Origin: Pelargonium x hortorum
Lineage: Eukaryota; Streptophyta; Magnoliopsida; Geraniales; Geraniaceae
Length of the DNA: 64,000 bases
Assembly: GCA_036897525.1 (NCBI GenBank)
Contig: JAYMTJ010000028.1
Coordinates: forward strand, 42,575-106,574
Reading direction: 5' to 3'
This document shows, piece after piece, positions 48,601 to 62,400 of this stretch (positions within the stretch are counted from its first letter, which is position 1; every line of letters starts with the position of its first letter). Both the position numbers and the translations under genes were made by a program. Below the pieces are notes generated by a model, which was not told the origin of the DNA, made no database searches, and was given only the letters and a program-made list of their open reading frames with translations.

Positions 48601-50939
48601 TTTACAACTTCAAAATTGGGTTGGTGAGACATGCGTCTGTTTTATTAGGTTAAATTACCTGCTTTGCTCAGATAAAATAGGAGTGAGTTAGGAGGCTCTT
48701 GGATTTGACTACTGAATCGAATACGAGCCGTTTTATATTATATCTATTTACCTTTACCTCGGCGCGCCGACTGGAAGGATTTAAGATTTCTAATAAAGTA
48801 ACGGATATTTTAAGAGGGTTAACACTAACTAATAATTAGGGACTTTTTTAAGACAGCTTATTGGAATAGAGCGGTAACTCACTTGTTAACTAGAGACCGG
48901 GATATAGGTTTCAAGTTCTACTCAAGTTGTTTATTCATAGTGTGCTTATATTATATAATATAGGAAATTTCAATTCCCTTTCGTACTCCAGTCCAGGGCA
49001 CCTTAAATTGAACTTTAGAGTTTTCAGCCATTAGAGCCTATAGACTCTTTATTTTACCTTATAAAAAGAAAACCTCGGTTATCCGAAGTGGGGCTATGGA
49101 CTATGTAGTTATGCAGAGATCCAGGATTCCTAGTCTAGTAGGGTACACAAGAAAGATTCTTGTTTTAAAATGTTAAACTTCAGTATAAAATAAGATGTTT
49201 ATAAAATGACAACTAGCGTGAAACTAAAGTCTTTTCTTTATTTAAGGGGCCCCTCTCTACTTCTACGATACATCTTATTGGGTAATAAGAGCTGAGAATC
49301 TGCTAGGAAACCTCAAAGAACCCTACACCAAGGCCCTGTCTCGACTCAACGCAGTAAGTGTAATGTCCTCACTACTCTCCCTTTTATCTTATAGTCTTAT
49401 AGAGGGCGGCTTAACCTATTCAATTTTCTTAGATATGGAAAGCTTACACAGACAAAGGGATTTTAGAAATCTAGGAGTATTCGGTCGGATGTATCTAATG
49501 AAGCTCTGATCTTCTTCTATTATTAACAGAACCCCTCTTTTGTTGTAAAATGACTCAGCTCTTTCAAAATGGCAAGAGTCACGACTAGGCCAGTAATACT
49601 CAATTAGGTAAAGGAAGTGAACCTGATTAAAGTTCAAGGGGTGCTATAGATTCAAAATGAAGTCACAGAGAGTGCGCAGCCTCATCATTCTAGAGTAAAA
49701 AAACCTATTCGTTGTTAACCTTGCCCGGATCAGGATGGGGATATAGAATTCTCAGGGTTCTCCTAATATTTTTTTACACAGATATCCCAGAAAAGGTCTT
49801 TAGTTGTGTACGCATTATCAGGCTAACCAAGACTCTATTACTAGTAGGATTCCCTGTTCTTTGGAAGAAACTAAGAATCCCTGCTTTTGTATTTGTAACT
49901 TTTCGAAATGGATACCCGAAGGATTCCTAAAGAGGAAACTTGAATTTAACTAGGCCCCACGGAGTCCTTAAATTTGTAAATCTGAAGCGACACATCCCTG
50001 GCATACTAGGCCATATTCTGTATACTAGATTAAAGTACTAAGCAGCTAATTTCAATAAAGAAAAAGACCCACCCCTTCCTTAATTAGCTTTTTTTTGAGT
50101 TCCGATAAATTAAATGTACATTCCAATTACTTTTATCCGAGAAAGGGAACAAAAAGAGAACTTCGAGCATAAAGGTTTTTATTCGTTAACACAACCCCGG
50201 TAAAAATTTTATTGACTTGTTCGCATTTCTTTTGTTATGCTTTTGTTCTTACATATACGTTGGGAATTCCCGTGTTATAGCAGAACCCGCGCAAACGCTT
50301 ATAGTACAGAGATGACAAAGACCCAGAGTAGCGCCCAGAAGACCCCATCTTCCTTTTTGTTTTGTTAGCTTAAGAAAGTTTCTCAAGGAAAGAAGCCTCT
50401 AAAATACCTTGTTATTACTGCTTAACTTAAAAGAAAGTTTAACCCGTTTCTTTCAGTAATTGCGAATCCCCGGTTCTTGACCTAAAGTTCAAGCTAAATG
50501 GGTATACTACTCTTTTAAGACTTTAGATATTCAGGCCTAGCATATAAATATAAATGACTACTTTACTTGCATATCCTTCAAATTTTCTGTCTGCCCTATG
50601 TTGATGTTGATTCTTGTGTTTCAGTTTTTTTTGTTAATATGTACTTGAATAAGGGGCCCGTAAGGATTCCTACGCTTTTGGCTTGTTACCTTACGAATTT
50701 GGTACAGTTAACAAAGTTGGAGCTCATAATATTGCCCCTTTATAGTATTACATTAGTCTTACATAGGAGACTCAATATTGACTAAGTACTGAATATTTCC
50801 AAGTTTTGAGATAGAAAGACCCTTCAAAACCAAAACAAAGTAAGCGCAGTCTTGGGTCCTGTTTTAGGGGTTCCTTTTATAGTAAACTTTTAGGCCTAAA
50901 TAAGTCCATAAAAGGGGAGTTCCTAAGAAAGCTGGTATA
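45602..50939. other. Non-coding type A DNA
   Basis: No gene is recognised. There are frequent G/C clusters: TAGGAGCTCCTA at about 47,367 and AGGGGCCCCT at 49,245-49,254. A D-arm-like GGTTGGTAGAGCATT at about 45,823 lacks a T-arm. Frames at 46,120, 47,867, 48,458, 49,416(-), 49,712 and 50,567 are 64-77 codons without motifs. Confidence 0.55.
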
Positions 50940-50958
50940 GCTCACTTATAAGATCCAG

Positions 50959-51037
50959 TAGCCCATAGGAAGGAAAGGTACAGGTTATAGGACAGGTATG
51001 CGGGTTGTTAAGAAGAAGCTTGTGGCTATAAGGTAAA
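50959..51037 (+). pseudogene. Lys/Arg-rich reading-frame remnant, relative of 5,442-5,576
   Basis: A short plus-strand frame between two stops reads GTGYRTGMRVVKKK and then LVAIR before a TAA. GGTTATAGGACAGGTA differs by one base from GGTTATAAGACAGGTA at about 5,463-5,478, and TTAAGA(A/G)-x-AAG follows in both. It points to a dispersed repeat with a basic frame, product unknown. Confidence 0.35.
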
Positions 51038-51533
51038 TGGGTTCCTCTGTTTTCCAGTAAGGATACCTCTAAAAATAGTAGTTGTGTTTCTTAAGTCTGT
51101 AAAGTAGCTCCAGAACTATTCAACTAGTAAGGAATTTCCTAAGGACTAAAACCTTTCTATCGGCAGGGGAGCCTCTGCAACTTGCTTACGTTCTAGCTAT
51201 GAATAACAAACAAGGTCTGAGTAAGAGGTAAGGAAGTAAGAAGTTGGTGTGCCTATCCTAATAAGGTAAGGTATGACTGTGCTATCTATGAATACTAAAA
51301 TAGACTATATATACCTAAAAAGAAAAAGTAAGTACAATAACCCATAACAAGAATACAAAAACTCCCAGCTGCGACAGGAATACCCATAAGAAATTTATAG
51401 GTAGTTTTTCTTTCCTTTAAAAGCGTTTTTATAAATTATTATGAGAAAGATAATTTTTAGAATAGAATTAAGTCTATCCTTTAATATAGTAAGGATCCCG
51501 TACCTGGGCTTCAACCTGAGAATAACTAAAGTC
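51038..51533. other. Non-coding, purine-rich DNA
   Basis: Nothing recognised. Phrases such as TCTAGCTATGAA (about 51,193) are shared with about 5,570 and 19,055. Confidence 0.45.
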
Positions 51534-51555
51534 TTCTTGGGGTCTGTGCCAAGAA
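51534..51555. other. Perfect 7-bp hairpin
   Basis: TTCTTGG and CCAAGAA enclose an 8-base loop. A T-arm-like run (minus strand, TCAGG-TTGAAGC-CCAGG) lies about 15 bases away, so a decayed long-variable-arm tRNA is conceivable but not supported by a D-arm. Confidence 0.5.
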
Positions 51556-51695
51556 ACTGACACTAACTATATTTCAAAAAGTAAATAATAGCAGAATGCT
51601 AAACGGGAAGTTCTCAACAATTCTACAAGTTCCGTAAGGAGAGCTCTAGGGCTTATTGATGGTTTTTTATATAATTCTGTTGTGTAAACAGCTCC

Positions 51696-51968
51696 TTACC
51701 AGCCTTTACTAGAGTATAGAGAGTTCAAGTCATTTTCCTTACTTAACTTAATAAGTTCACAAATACTAAAGGAAGCTGTGCCCAATCCATAAGAAAACCA
51801 CAATATATGCTTTGTCAAGGTCTTTTTTCCTAGTCGAGTTTCAAGCAAGGATTTCGTTTCTCTTAAAAGCGTTTCTTTTCCAGGGTACGCATTTACCTTT
51901 TGAATTATACATACTGCTAAAGCTGCCAAGCCAGCAAGCAAATTCAGTGTCTTTGTTCCTAAAAACAA
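51696..51968 (-). CDS. Hypothetical 90-residue frame with a hydrophobic N-terminus
   Basis: The frame opens with TTG and is open about nine codons further upstream. Residues 9-23 (LNLLAGLAALAVCII) could span a membrane; the middle is charged (LLRETKSLLETRLGKKTLT), and a weaker hydrophobic stretch follows near residue 60. Composition is more protein-like than most frames here, but 90 codons is within chance for this window. No family is recognised and there is no neighbour to suggest a role. Confidence 0.2.
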   Translation of the reverse strand: MFLGTKTLNLLAGLAALAVCIIQKVNAYPGKETLLRETKSLLETRLGKKTLTKHILWFSYGLGTASFSICELIKLSKENDLNSLYSSKGW

Positions 51969-54734
51969 AGACGAATGATCTCCTATACAATAAAGTTAAA
52001 AGCGCTTCTGAGCCCTTACTAAAATGACAGCCCTAACTGATCTAAAATAAACTTTATCTCAATGCTATACTTGGACTCAGTTTACACCCCTGACTTGGGG
52101 AGGAACCCAGCTTTAGTCGTCAAAGGGAAGTGCCTTAATATACCAGGATGCGCTTCTTCTGGTTCTGTAACTAATGCCCATTGAAAGGACTTAGTTAACC
52201 AGGAAACCTTTAATAAATTAACAAACCTTTTTCGAAAAAAGTATAAATTAAATAGGATGTCAAAACTTATTCTTCATTTAGAGAAGCGGGGTATTTGATA
52301 GTTTTAGACAAATCTTTCTTCTTATAAAATAAAAGGAAGGGTTTAGTAAAAACTTGGAAGTAAATAGATAATAAATGTTAAGTTCTATACAGGTATACAA
52401 ACTACCCTAGTAGTTAAAATGTTGTAGCCTTGCCTTTTATTTTTATGGATTCATTTACCAGGACCCTCAAACAAAAAAAAGAATAAGGATACTAGAATTA
52501 TCTTAGTAATCAAGAGACTCATATAAGTAATTAAGTAATAATTAATAGGGATTTTTGAGAAAGGGAATACATAACTGGGGTTCACAATAGTAAGACTTCC
52601 TTGTGCAGGAGTCTAACCTAGCTGTTTTTTCTTTAATAAATGGGGTATACGGTCTTAAATGTAACCCATTTCCTGAAATGTACTCTTACAAGTGTATAAT
52701 TTCTTTAATATAGGGGAGCCCTTAAAAAAAGAAGCTTTGATCCATAATATAAATATAGTATAGCCTTAGGTTTGTTTCCCAGTAAAGGCTCTTGTTGCTT
52801 CTTAGTCAGGGAGCTAATATTACATATTACCTTGTAACTAAGTCTAATAAAATACATAAAAATGAAATATATTGATATAACTTTTTTTAATAAAATATGT
52901 ACTTTTTGTTTATTTTAATATTTAATACTTTTTTTAATGGGAAGCTTTCTAATATCGATTAATTATTTAATAAAATAAAGTAAGGTAATAAGAGTTTATA
53001 GTAATCTTAGGAATTAGGAAATTACCACTATAAAAATAAGGGTTCAATTTCCGGTTCTTTTAAGACTAAGAAAGTTAAGGAGTTAGGAAGAAACCTTAAT
53101 AGAATAAGTAGTTTAGGAGAATCTGCTTACTTCTTTGTTAAAGCAAAACTTGTTAACTAAACTTAGTAAGAATATTAGCTTCGCTTAACTTCCTTATTAA
53201 CTATGTATTAATAAAGAATTCCTATAGTTTGAGTACTTTAAAGAAGCTAATTGCACAAAGGCTAAAACTTGTCACTCCTATTACTACCTCTTACTTAATG
53301 AAATTATTTATTATATTAAGGTAGACTCGTTAATCTTGACTCTTAAGAAGGGAATGCCATTAAGATCTCAAATTGAAAAGAACGAATTCCCAAGACTAAG
53401 TCATAAGCTTAAATGTGTAAGGGAAAGAAATAAGGCATGTTAAAGTCTAGTCCTAAAAGAAAGAGTGCCTTTGCTAGTGTTTTCTCCTGTATTTGTAGAA
53501 AAGCACACAACTATAATACTTAACTACTTTCATAAGAGATAAGACTCGAAACCCTTCAATATGTTTAGGAATTCCTTTTTCTTTGTACTTTGGGACCAAG
53601 ACATCCTGAAAGAAATAGAGTATAGAATTAAGGCTAAACCTAGAATGTATCTATCCGGTACCTCTAATTTATTATTTAGATTGACTATAAAATTGCAAAT
53701 TCTTTAATCAATCCTTGTTAAGAAATCCCTACTATGCCTTAATACTGGATTATAATCCCTCAAAATCCTTATAATAAAAACAAACAGGACACGAAAATCC
53801 TCTTCAGAAAGCCCCCTACTTACGACCAGAAACAAATAAGGAACACGAAAGCCAACTAATTTGACGGATTTCCTTCTTATTCTTAGAATACCTTTAACCA
53901 AAATACAGGAAAGTTAGTTTGATCTGAATTGAATACCAGAATCTATAACCTTAACTGATTAGAAAAGCATAGCTATCTGGTTAATAAGCTTACTTGCTGC
54001 AGATACAAAGGACAGTCAAACTATCCTATATATTCCTAATACATGAAGGGGGACGGTTATAGCTCGACCTTCTTCCTCGTAGTTCTATTATATGTCTTAG
54101 TCCTCTCTCATAACCAAGAGTTTTCATTTATATACCCGCACAGGGCAAAAGTAGAGGAAATTCTGTGCTGTGTCCTTTAAAGATCTCATTTTTCTCTAAC
54201 AAAAACCATTCTAATTATACAAGATATTTGTTCAAAGGGAAGTTCCCGGGGGATCCCGCGTATGGAGAGCAGTCTCTTTTTATACTTTTTAGAGTAAGCT
54301 CTTGAATCTTAACTAGCCGCCGAAATCCTGTAGGTAAAAGTTTTAGTATAATACTAGAATCCAAATTGAAAGATAAAATAGGTGATACGAGTATATGGCT
54401 TGTCAAAAATTCTAAATCTCTGGTTAGCGCATTTGGTTAATAGAGAATTTGACTCTAAATCTAGTTATTTACTTGAAAGGCCCTTTATGATGGGTCTAGT
54501 GAAAAGGGCCTCCTTTACCTTTATAAGAACTCGTGCTTTGAGATCCTAAAACGTTTTATGCTATTTCAACTCAAGCTTTCTTTCAGAAAAAAAACTTTAA
54601 GAAAATGTCTGGGTTACGCACTGATTATACACTTCTATAAATGAAATGCACATAAAGTACTTCTCGGAGAAAGGATCCCTATATCTAAGAATCAAAAATC
54701 ATACAATATTCAATCTCTGTATTACCATACACTA

Positions 54735-54782
54735 GAACTAAAAAGGGGGGACCTTCATACACTACTAGGGCCCCTTTTAGGA
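54735..54782. other. Hairpin of G-run and C-run
   Basis: CTAAAAAGGGG and CCCCTTTTAG pair over about ten positions with one bulged A, enclosing about 25 bases. The partner of a G/C cluster pair, possibly a transcript-end or recombination structure; function is unknown. Confidence 0.5.
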
Positions 54783-55720
54783 ATTCTATGCTCTTATAAA
54801 AGCTAATACTTATTAGAAGAGAGTCAAGAACTAAACTTTAAATCGTGCAAAATACTCGGCTAGCCCCTTTCAAGTTAAGGAAATTTTCGTCTAATATCAG
54901 GAGTTGAATAACTTTCAGTAGCCCAAAATGTAGTAATACTCTAGTTACATTACAAAAAACAAATTTTTTGTTACCAAATACTTTTTTCAAAATCAGGGGA
55001 TCCTTGTATATCTGGAATAAATAGAAAAAAGAGCGCGGGAAACTCCTCAATTTTTCCGGGGTGTAGGGTGTCACTGCCCAGAGGAGACTCGCTTTTGAAT
55101 CGGACACCACAATTTGTTCAAACTAGCAGAGTAAGCTCTCTAAATTCTTTATAATAATTATTGTTATCTTTCCCTTTTGAGTTGAGGCAAGTCAAACTAT
55201 AAAGGGTGCGCTGGCTGGGAAGGAAACCGCACGAATGGCTTATAGAAAAAAAGTGACCTATAAATGCTTTTGGAAAGGATAGCCTAGAAAATTGACTTAT
55301 ATCGTGGAAAGTAGGAGTTTTATAGGGACTTGCAATAGGCAATAGTTTAATAGATAGAGAAGTAGACAGAATCCGAGAAGCCTCTTTATACGTAATTTAT
55401 CCTTTCTTTTACGGGTTTCAATTACAGCATACTCATGAACCCAGAGTTCCCTTAAACAAAATCTTAGTGTATATCCATTTACAAGCTAGCGAGGACATTT
55501 TAAACAGAATTTTAGGGAAGATTTGGTTTGGTCCACAGAGACCTTAAGCCCTAGGAAATTCCAAATTCTTGACAGGTTATGGCATAGGATAATGTAGTAC
55601 GAGCCCCTCTATATGGTTCTTTTCGGATGGATATAGTAAGGAAATAGCAGGAAAACCCTGTTTATTTTGATAGTGAAGAGCTTAAGAATTCCCAGGCTGT
55701 TTTGGAATGGGAGATCCTTT

Positions 55721-55742
55721 CTAATCTAAGCCTAATCTAAGC
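55721..55742 (+). repeat. 11-bp perfect tandem duplication
   Basis: CTAATCTAAGC twice head to tail. Confidence 0.9.
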
Positions 55743-58700
55743 GTAGTAATTTAAAGAAAAAAATGAGAGTCACACAGGGGTTTCTCTTATTTAAGGTAAT
55801 CTTATCTTTTTAACTCAATAGAATTAGCAGTTATAAAAATCTAAATTTGGACTTAGAGCTATATAAAAAAAAAGTCCTATATTCCCGGCCCAAACAAAAT
55901 AGACTTGGTTATCTGCTCTTTGGAAGGTCTGGAAAAGCTTTCAACCTAAAAAGTTTGTACAGTGACAAGTTCTTATAGTTTTCTCTGTCCAAAGTTTATT
56001 TCTTGTTTATTTATTATTCAACCTTTTTTTTGGTAATTTGTTTAGTAGTGAACTTCTTTCCCGTGCGTTCGTCATTAGTCACTCTTGCGTAACAGTAGAA
56101 ATCAGAGTATCTGAGATTAATTACCTGCAATCTGATCCAGGGACAAATTGTTCTTGCCTTAACAGTAAGTGGTTTAAAAGGGCTCCGAATGCCCCTCATA
56201 TAAAATAGAAAAGGATCTTCTCCGTTTTGGTTCGATTGGAAGGGTCTTCTTACTGGGTTTCCGGATTCTTCACAGTTAAACTTAAAGAAGTGAAGTTAAC
56301 TCCTGGACGGGAGAGTGAAAGTCTCAATAAAAGGGACAGTTTAAAATAAATGGGTTCTTAACCTGTTTCTATAACTAGCAATATTCTTACGAAGAAAAAG
56401 ATTATATAATACTCGATAGAAAAGTCTAAGGGCTATATAAAATCCGTTCTAAGGCAGATAAAGTCTATACTAGTTTTTAACTTTTCTATACGTTTTATTA
56501 AAGTATTAGAGTATACTATATCAGATATCTAATTTCGCAATTTTAAAAAGGATTTTTCGTGGAATAGAGGAAGAGGATACCTTATTATGGACCCCTATAT
56601 ACAGCTTCTGTGAGTGATTTGAGTTAGCGCTCTTATTACCACAATTATGCCCAACTAAGTTTAGGAGTACTCTATCTTGTTTACGAAAACTAACTTCTAC
56701 CCTGCTTGCAAGGATCCCTCTTTTCTTGTTCTATAAAAGTCGAGTAAAAGGGATGGATACTCCATAAGATTGTGGTGTCACTTTAATCATCTGGTAGTAT
56801 GTGAGAAACTAGTTCATTTTTTTAAGTAAATAAAGCCTCTACTCCTCCTAAATAAGGATAAAGCGAGAAATCTTTACTTTACAACTCCACAGAAAGCAGA
56901 GGAGAGAGGCAAGTACTCTTAAAGGAAACCCTCTAGGGTCTCTATACTTTAAATACAAGAATACAAGAGAAAGCTTTTTTGATATAGACTCGGGAGTCAA
57001 AAAGCCTCGCGTTGTCTGGGCCTTACCTCCTTTATTACTTTACTCAGTATCTCCTAAAGGTTTGGCAGCCCTTTATTTCGGGTCTAATTTCTAAGAACTA
57101 AACTTGTATTACTAAATGTTAACACTTCTATCTAAGCCATAAATAATAAGTAAAGAATCCGAAATGAAAATTATTAGAATTGACACTTCCGAGATTCTTT
57201 AAATTCTACTTACATAGATATACTACGAAAATACCACTTACCGAGGCTAAGTGTCTACGCTTTAAAATTTCACAAAGAAAGAGTCCTTTGAGTAAATGAA
57301 ATCTTTATTGTTAATCCATTTATTTTCTTTTAGTTTATAAGTTATAAACTAAGCACGATTTTACCCTGTCAATCAAATAAAGTCAACCCGACATGCCGAA
57401 ACCCTATTCGGATAAAACAAGAAGCATTATATGCTTAACTAGATTTATAGGAACTCGCTTCTAAATATTTTTAGGACTAGTGTTTGTTACTCGCTTTCTC
57501 TAAAAGTTATTCCGCTTTTTTAGATTTTGACAAGATGCTCTAAGATATACATATAGGTAGGAAATGCTTGTTTTTTCATTTTAAATTAGGGGTTAGTACT
57601 AAGTCTTACTCTTATTTATAATATAGGGTACTGGGAGTTTAGAATTTATCTGCCTACCTACTTTGTTAAATTAAATGGTTTTTTGTATTTTGAAAACAGG
57701 ATATAGAAGCTCCGTAGAGTAGAATCCTTTATTATCTATCTAAAAGAGTGCAGTTAGGGGTTTTCTATTCAGTTTTGTACTTGCATTCCCGGGTAGAGCG
57801 ATTCCTTTGCCATTAGTTATTCGACTAGAGGTCAACCTATTCGGTATGAATTCCCCTTTATTAGATTAGGCAAACACTCAAAATTATGGGTTGATGATTC
57901 AAACAATTAATTTCCACTCAAATAATAGAAAGAATAGAAAACCCTTTTCTCAACGGGCGGGAATCCTTTACAACACAAAACGGAGTACCCTTAGTGAAAA
58001 GACTCTTCTGGGTTAGGCGCCCTCTCTTTTTGCGCGGTAGAATGTGTAAGCTTATTAAAATAAAGGACTACATTATAAATAATAACCTTTAAATAATAAA
58101 GAGTCGCCAGAACTTCAGCTTAGACCATCCTAGTAGAAGTAGACTTTTCTACACCTTCTGTTGAGCACCGGTTAATTAAATTAATAAGTCAAACTTTCTT
58201 GAGAATACTCAATGCGCAAGAAAGAGTTAGGACCCAGTGACAGTAAAAAGAATCTACAAACAAGTAAACCCTCGCTATATTGGATACCGAAAAAACTATA
58301 TCAAACTTAAGGGGCTCGTAGACTCCTAAAGGAAGTTTAAAACTCCGTTTTCTTGTTCAGAATTAGTATGTAACTCATAAGCTCCTTGTTGTAATACCAC
58401 AGTTTAGTTATATCTAAAGGCAGCTGCAGCTGATTAGAGCGCGGGAAATCCCTCGGGTTTTGCTAACGATGAAATCAAATTAAGGGCTCCTCTAGGCGAA
58501 CAAGTATCAGACTTAGTAACACCTCATAAACAAAGTCAAAGCCGAGCTAAAAACGACTAGGTACCTCTTACGACACGCCAATCCTTTATTTAAGAATAGG
58601 ATAGGAAGCTATACTTCCAAGTTTTATAGTTAACGAAAGCAAACTCCGGTCTAGAAATTAAGTGAAGCGAATTTCTTTAGTCTGCTTAAATTGCCCTGAC

Positions 58701-61700
58701 TGACCCTTTTAGTAAAAAACTTTTCCTTCTTAATAAAACCCCAAAAAAGAGTATCCCTTTATAGATAGGGGTTACTTGATGCAGATTTCAGTATCAGTTT
58801 TATAGTCTTAGGCCTCCTCCTATTACAGAGTCCTTTTTCCCGAGCATCCTCTCACGCAATATGTGACTAACTCCTGTTTCCTAAAACAAGGAAAGAACGT
58901 ATTTTAAATGACGGAGCATGGAAACCTTATAAGGTATTTAAAACTCTGGGGCCTCGGGGTTCTTATTCAAGTAGAGGCAAGTTACTGAAATAGTTACAAA
59001 CGATTACGAAGTCTCCATAACGCATAATGAGAAAACTTGTTTCCCCTCTTCTTTATACAATACAGGAGGCAGGGACCCTTTTTTGACAGAATACTAAAAT
59101 TCACTTTGAACGATCATAAAGCCTATACCCCTAAAGACTTTTTTTAACCAAAACTTTATTATTAGAGGAATACTTAATATTAAACCTTGTGAAGACTTTT
59201 TGTAATGTATTTTACGTTATTCTATAGGAGCTCCTTGGGTCTTACCCTTTCTTTGGCCTCCTCTAAGTTCGAAATATTCCACAAAAAAGAGGATCCTCTA
59301 CCCAGATAGAAAAATGTTTATTGTTTATTTAAAGTGTCTCCACTGCTACTGACCCCAGCCATACCCGCAGGGCAACACAACGTTTTTAGAATCTTTAACT
59401 TTCCTTGTATCCTGATTTATTCAAAGTTTATTACAGACATAAATGCAGACAGTACTAACCCAAGTGTCTTATGTTATTGTTATATATCCCTTACTTAGAC
59501 TTTCTCCTTTATAAGCGAAAGCGAGGTTTTAATAAAAATGCAGCTCAAAATATAGAAATCCGAAACCCTGTAAGGGAGTCAAAAAACTTTAGTTAAATCT
59601 TTTCAATATGCAGTATCCGGAACTTATAAAGCGCAATTCTTTATACGCGCTTAAAAAAGTAGAAATCCAAGTCCAAGAGTATCCTGCCTCGCGTTATAGC
59701 TCATTTAAAATAGGCATATAGCGGGTTTTCTAATAATAGAGTACCTCGTTTAGTAGGGTGGGATCCATGCTTTCAGATGTACTAAAGTCCTCTAGAGGAT
59801 TGTGCTGTGAAATAAAAGCTTTTGCCATTACCATTAGGGGTTTCTCTCCCAGGTGATAGAGTAATTACCGAGTATATACCAGAAACTCTAGCCGTACTTT
59901 ATTAAATTAAGGAGCTTTATCTCTCAAGCCCTTCCAGAAAACCAGTAAAAAAGCATGCGTGAATAAACTCAGAGGGCTCTCTATCACTATCAGTATATTG
60001 GCTTCTTCTATTTTGGTATATAGGCCATACGCTTTTTTATAAATTATAAAATAAATGTAACGAAAAAGAAACTGGAGATTATGGAGAAAGTCAAAGGTCT
60101 GGTACCGAATCTAGGCAATTCCTAGAAGGAGCTCTTATCAAAAGGAGTAAAAAGCCCTTTTTTAACAAATAAGGTTGAGTCAATACAGGGGGCTCCTTTT
60201 CGACAGGCGCTTTTATACTAAATACTAGCTAAATTGACTTTAGGTTTGTTTGATGGGAAGCTTCATGCAGCACATCCAACTTAATCATCATACTTACTTT
60301 ACTATATTTCTATTTCTTAAGGTTATACTAGAAAAGCTCGCGGTATAACGTATAACCCTGATGTCAAGTCAAAGGGTCCTAGTCTGGGAAGTCCCGTAGG
60401 ATATCAATTTTATGCTTTAGCATTCTCCTTACTTCAAATTCAAAATAGCAATAACATCTTTTTGTAAGAGACTCAGGTAGAGCAGTCAGAAGCAGGAAAA
60501 AAGGAAACCCGCAAGACTTTGAAGAGTGGCCTAAGTCTCCCCGCTTCTGGCTTAGAGATAGTTTCTATATGACGGGGATTTCATGGCAACTCGACCTAGG
60601 CTTTATTCTACCGGTTTTTGTTTAGAAAGCAAGTCGAAGAAGATACGGAAATAAAAGAATCTACTATCCCTTTTTTACATTCTTTGTAGCACATTTACCT
60701 TTTTTTTGTGAGATATCCTGAGCTAAAGGTATCCATTGTTAAATAAACTTCACTTGTAAATTGCATTTGCTATGAACTTTTTCAGCAACTCAGTACTACA
60801 TCACCTAATTGACTTACCTTATTTAGAAAAGAAACTTATGTATCAAAGGGAGAAAAAGCTCGATTCCTTATTTAGACTAGTAGGAAAAAAGGTAAACCCC
60901 ATTATAATACTGAGTAAAAGAAGCTGCGATATACTTTCAAAATGCTAGGGCTGCAAGAATCCAAAAAAAGCAGTATATTAATAAAAGCAAGCTTGTCAAA
61001 CAAAAAAGGGAGCTATTCTGAGCAGTTTAATTCATTAAGTCACTACGTAGGATAACACTTATGTGCCGCAAGAAACTTTTTAAGGACCTTATTTTGGAAG
61101 AATACCCAGATCTATAAAAAGAAGTTTTAGGAATTTAGGGGAAGTTTCTTTTAGTTTGTAGTATTCCTAGCTTATTCACATATGCTAGTAATTTCGGATA
61201 AATTCTTCTCGGTTATAAGGAAGGGACTCATAATGGAAACTTGGACTTAAGATTTAGGCGAGGGCAACCCATTATACAATACAAGCTCACAGAATACCGC
61301 GTACCTCCTTGTTTAGAGAGAGCTAAAGCTAACATTACAGATACTCCATTATACTACTATATTCTATAAGGCTTTCTATAAAAGGCACTTCTAGGATAAG
61401 AATTACGGAACAAAAGAAAGGAAAATTAGAAATGCCAAGAGTGCGAATCCTGCTGGGCGATATCCTTTATCCCAAATCAGTTTAGAGATTTACCAAATTT
61501 ATCCTTGACTAAATTCTAGGTAGACAACTTAGTGCGTTTTCTTTTCTCCACTAAAATCTTTGTTTTGTAGATATTTGTCAGAAGCTCTAATGTCCTATAG
61601 TAGTTAATATATATATCTAAGACTATACTAGAATATCCCATCCCAATAAAGAAGCCGGTATTTGTGCCTTGCCCTGTGATCTAAATAGATTTAAGAATAC

Positions 61701-62400
61701 TTGACATTCCTATTTTGAGATATTTATTATCGAAGTTCTGTGTAAGAGAATCTTATTTAGATTGTAGAGTTTCATTTGCTAGGCTCTTACGGGAGGATTA
61801 AACAAAAAAAGGGAATCCTTGTTTTTTAACTAAAATTCTTTTTTCTTTTTATTATGCTTGACTATATTCGAAATTCCTTGGAAGGGATATTCCTTGTAAA
61901 CTACTAAGGAAACCCTAGGTTATGTGGTATAGACGCGAATACTTTTAAGTATTTCCATGCAAAGTAATATACAAAGAGTTTGGATAATAAATGAATCCCG
62001 TTTCTCTTAAGCGAAACCCTTATTTGCTCCCACTATTTCTAAAAAAGCATTCCGAGGAGATTACCTCATTTTTTCTTTCGTATCAATTCAATCAAAATTC
62101 GTTGGTTCGGATGCTACTAACTAGTAGTACGCTTAAAAGGCTCGAACTTCCAAAAGTTTTAATCCCTGACTTTCACTAAAAGAAATTTCTCAGGGTCTTT
62201 TTGCTTGACAAACAGCGCTTTCTTTCAGTAACCCGAATAAGACTATCCTACCCCTCGATTAAAAAAACGGATGTTATCCTTTCGAAATAAATAGCTTTGT
62301 TTTGAACCTTTAGCATCCCTATAAACTTTACTAAAAGTATACTCTCCAACTCAACCCTATTCTAGGACTTAATCTATATAAATGAGATTTCCCAGCGCCC

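Larger units (their letters stand above)
51969..62400. other. Non-coding type A DNA, 10 kb
   Basis: No gene is recognised. 52,850-53,000 is extremely AT-rich. G/C clusters are dense at 58,000-59,300. Frames at 53,704(-), 54,215(-), 54,838(-), 55,118(-), 56,014(-) and 61,991 are 61-90 codons without motifs. A partly tRNA-like run at about 54,425-54,465 could be an Arg-type anticodon arm but has no T-arm. Confidence 0.55.

Noticed and set aside
54418-54480. Arg(UCU)-like anticodon arm
   Set aside because: The loop has six bases, with no T-arm and no acceptor pairing.
54838-55110. 90-codon frame on the minus strand
   Set aside because: Same length argument; no motif and a composition like its neighbours.
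57795-57845. Gly(GCC)-like run GGTAGAGCG...TTTGCCA
   Set aside because: The anticodon stem does not pair and the T-loop is not recognisable.
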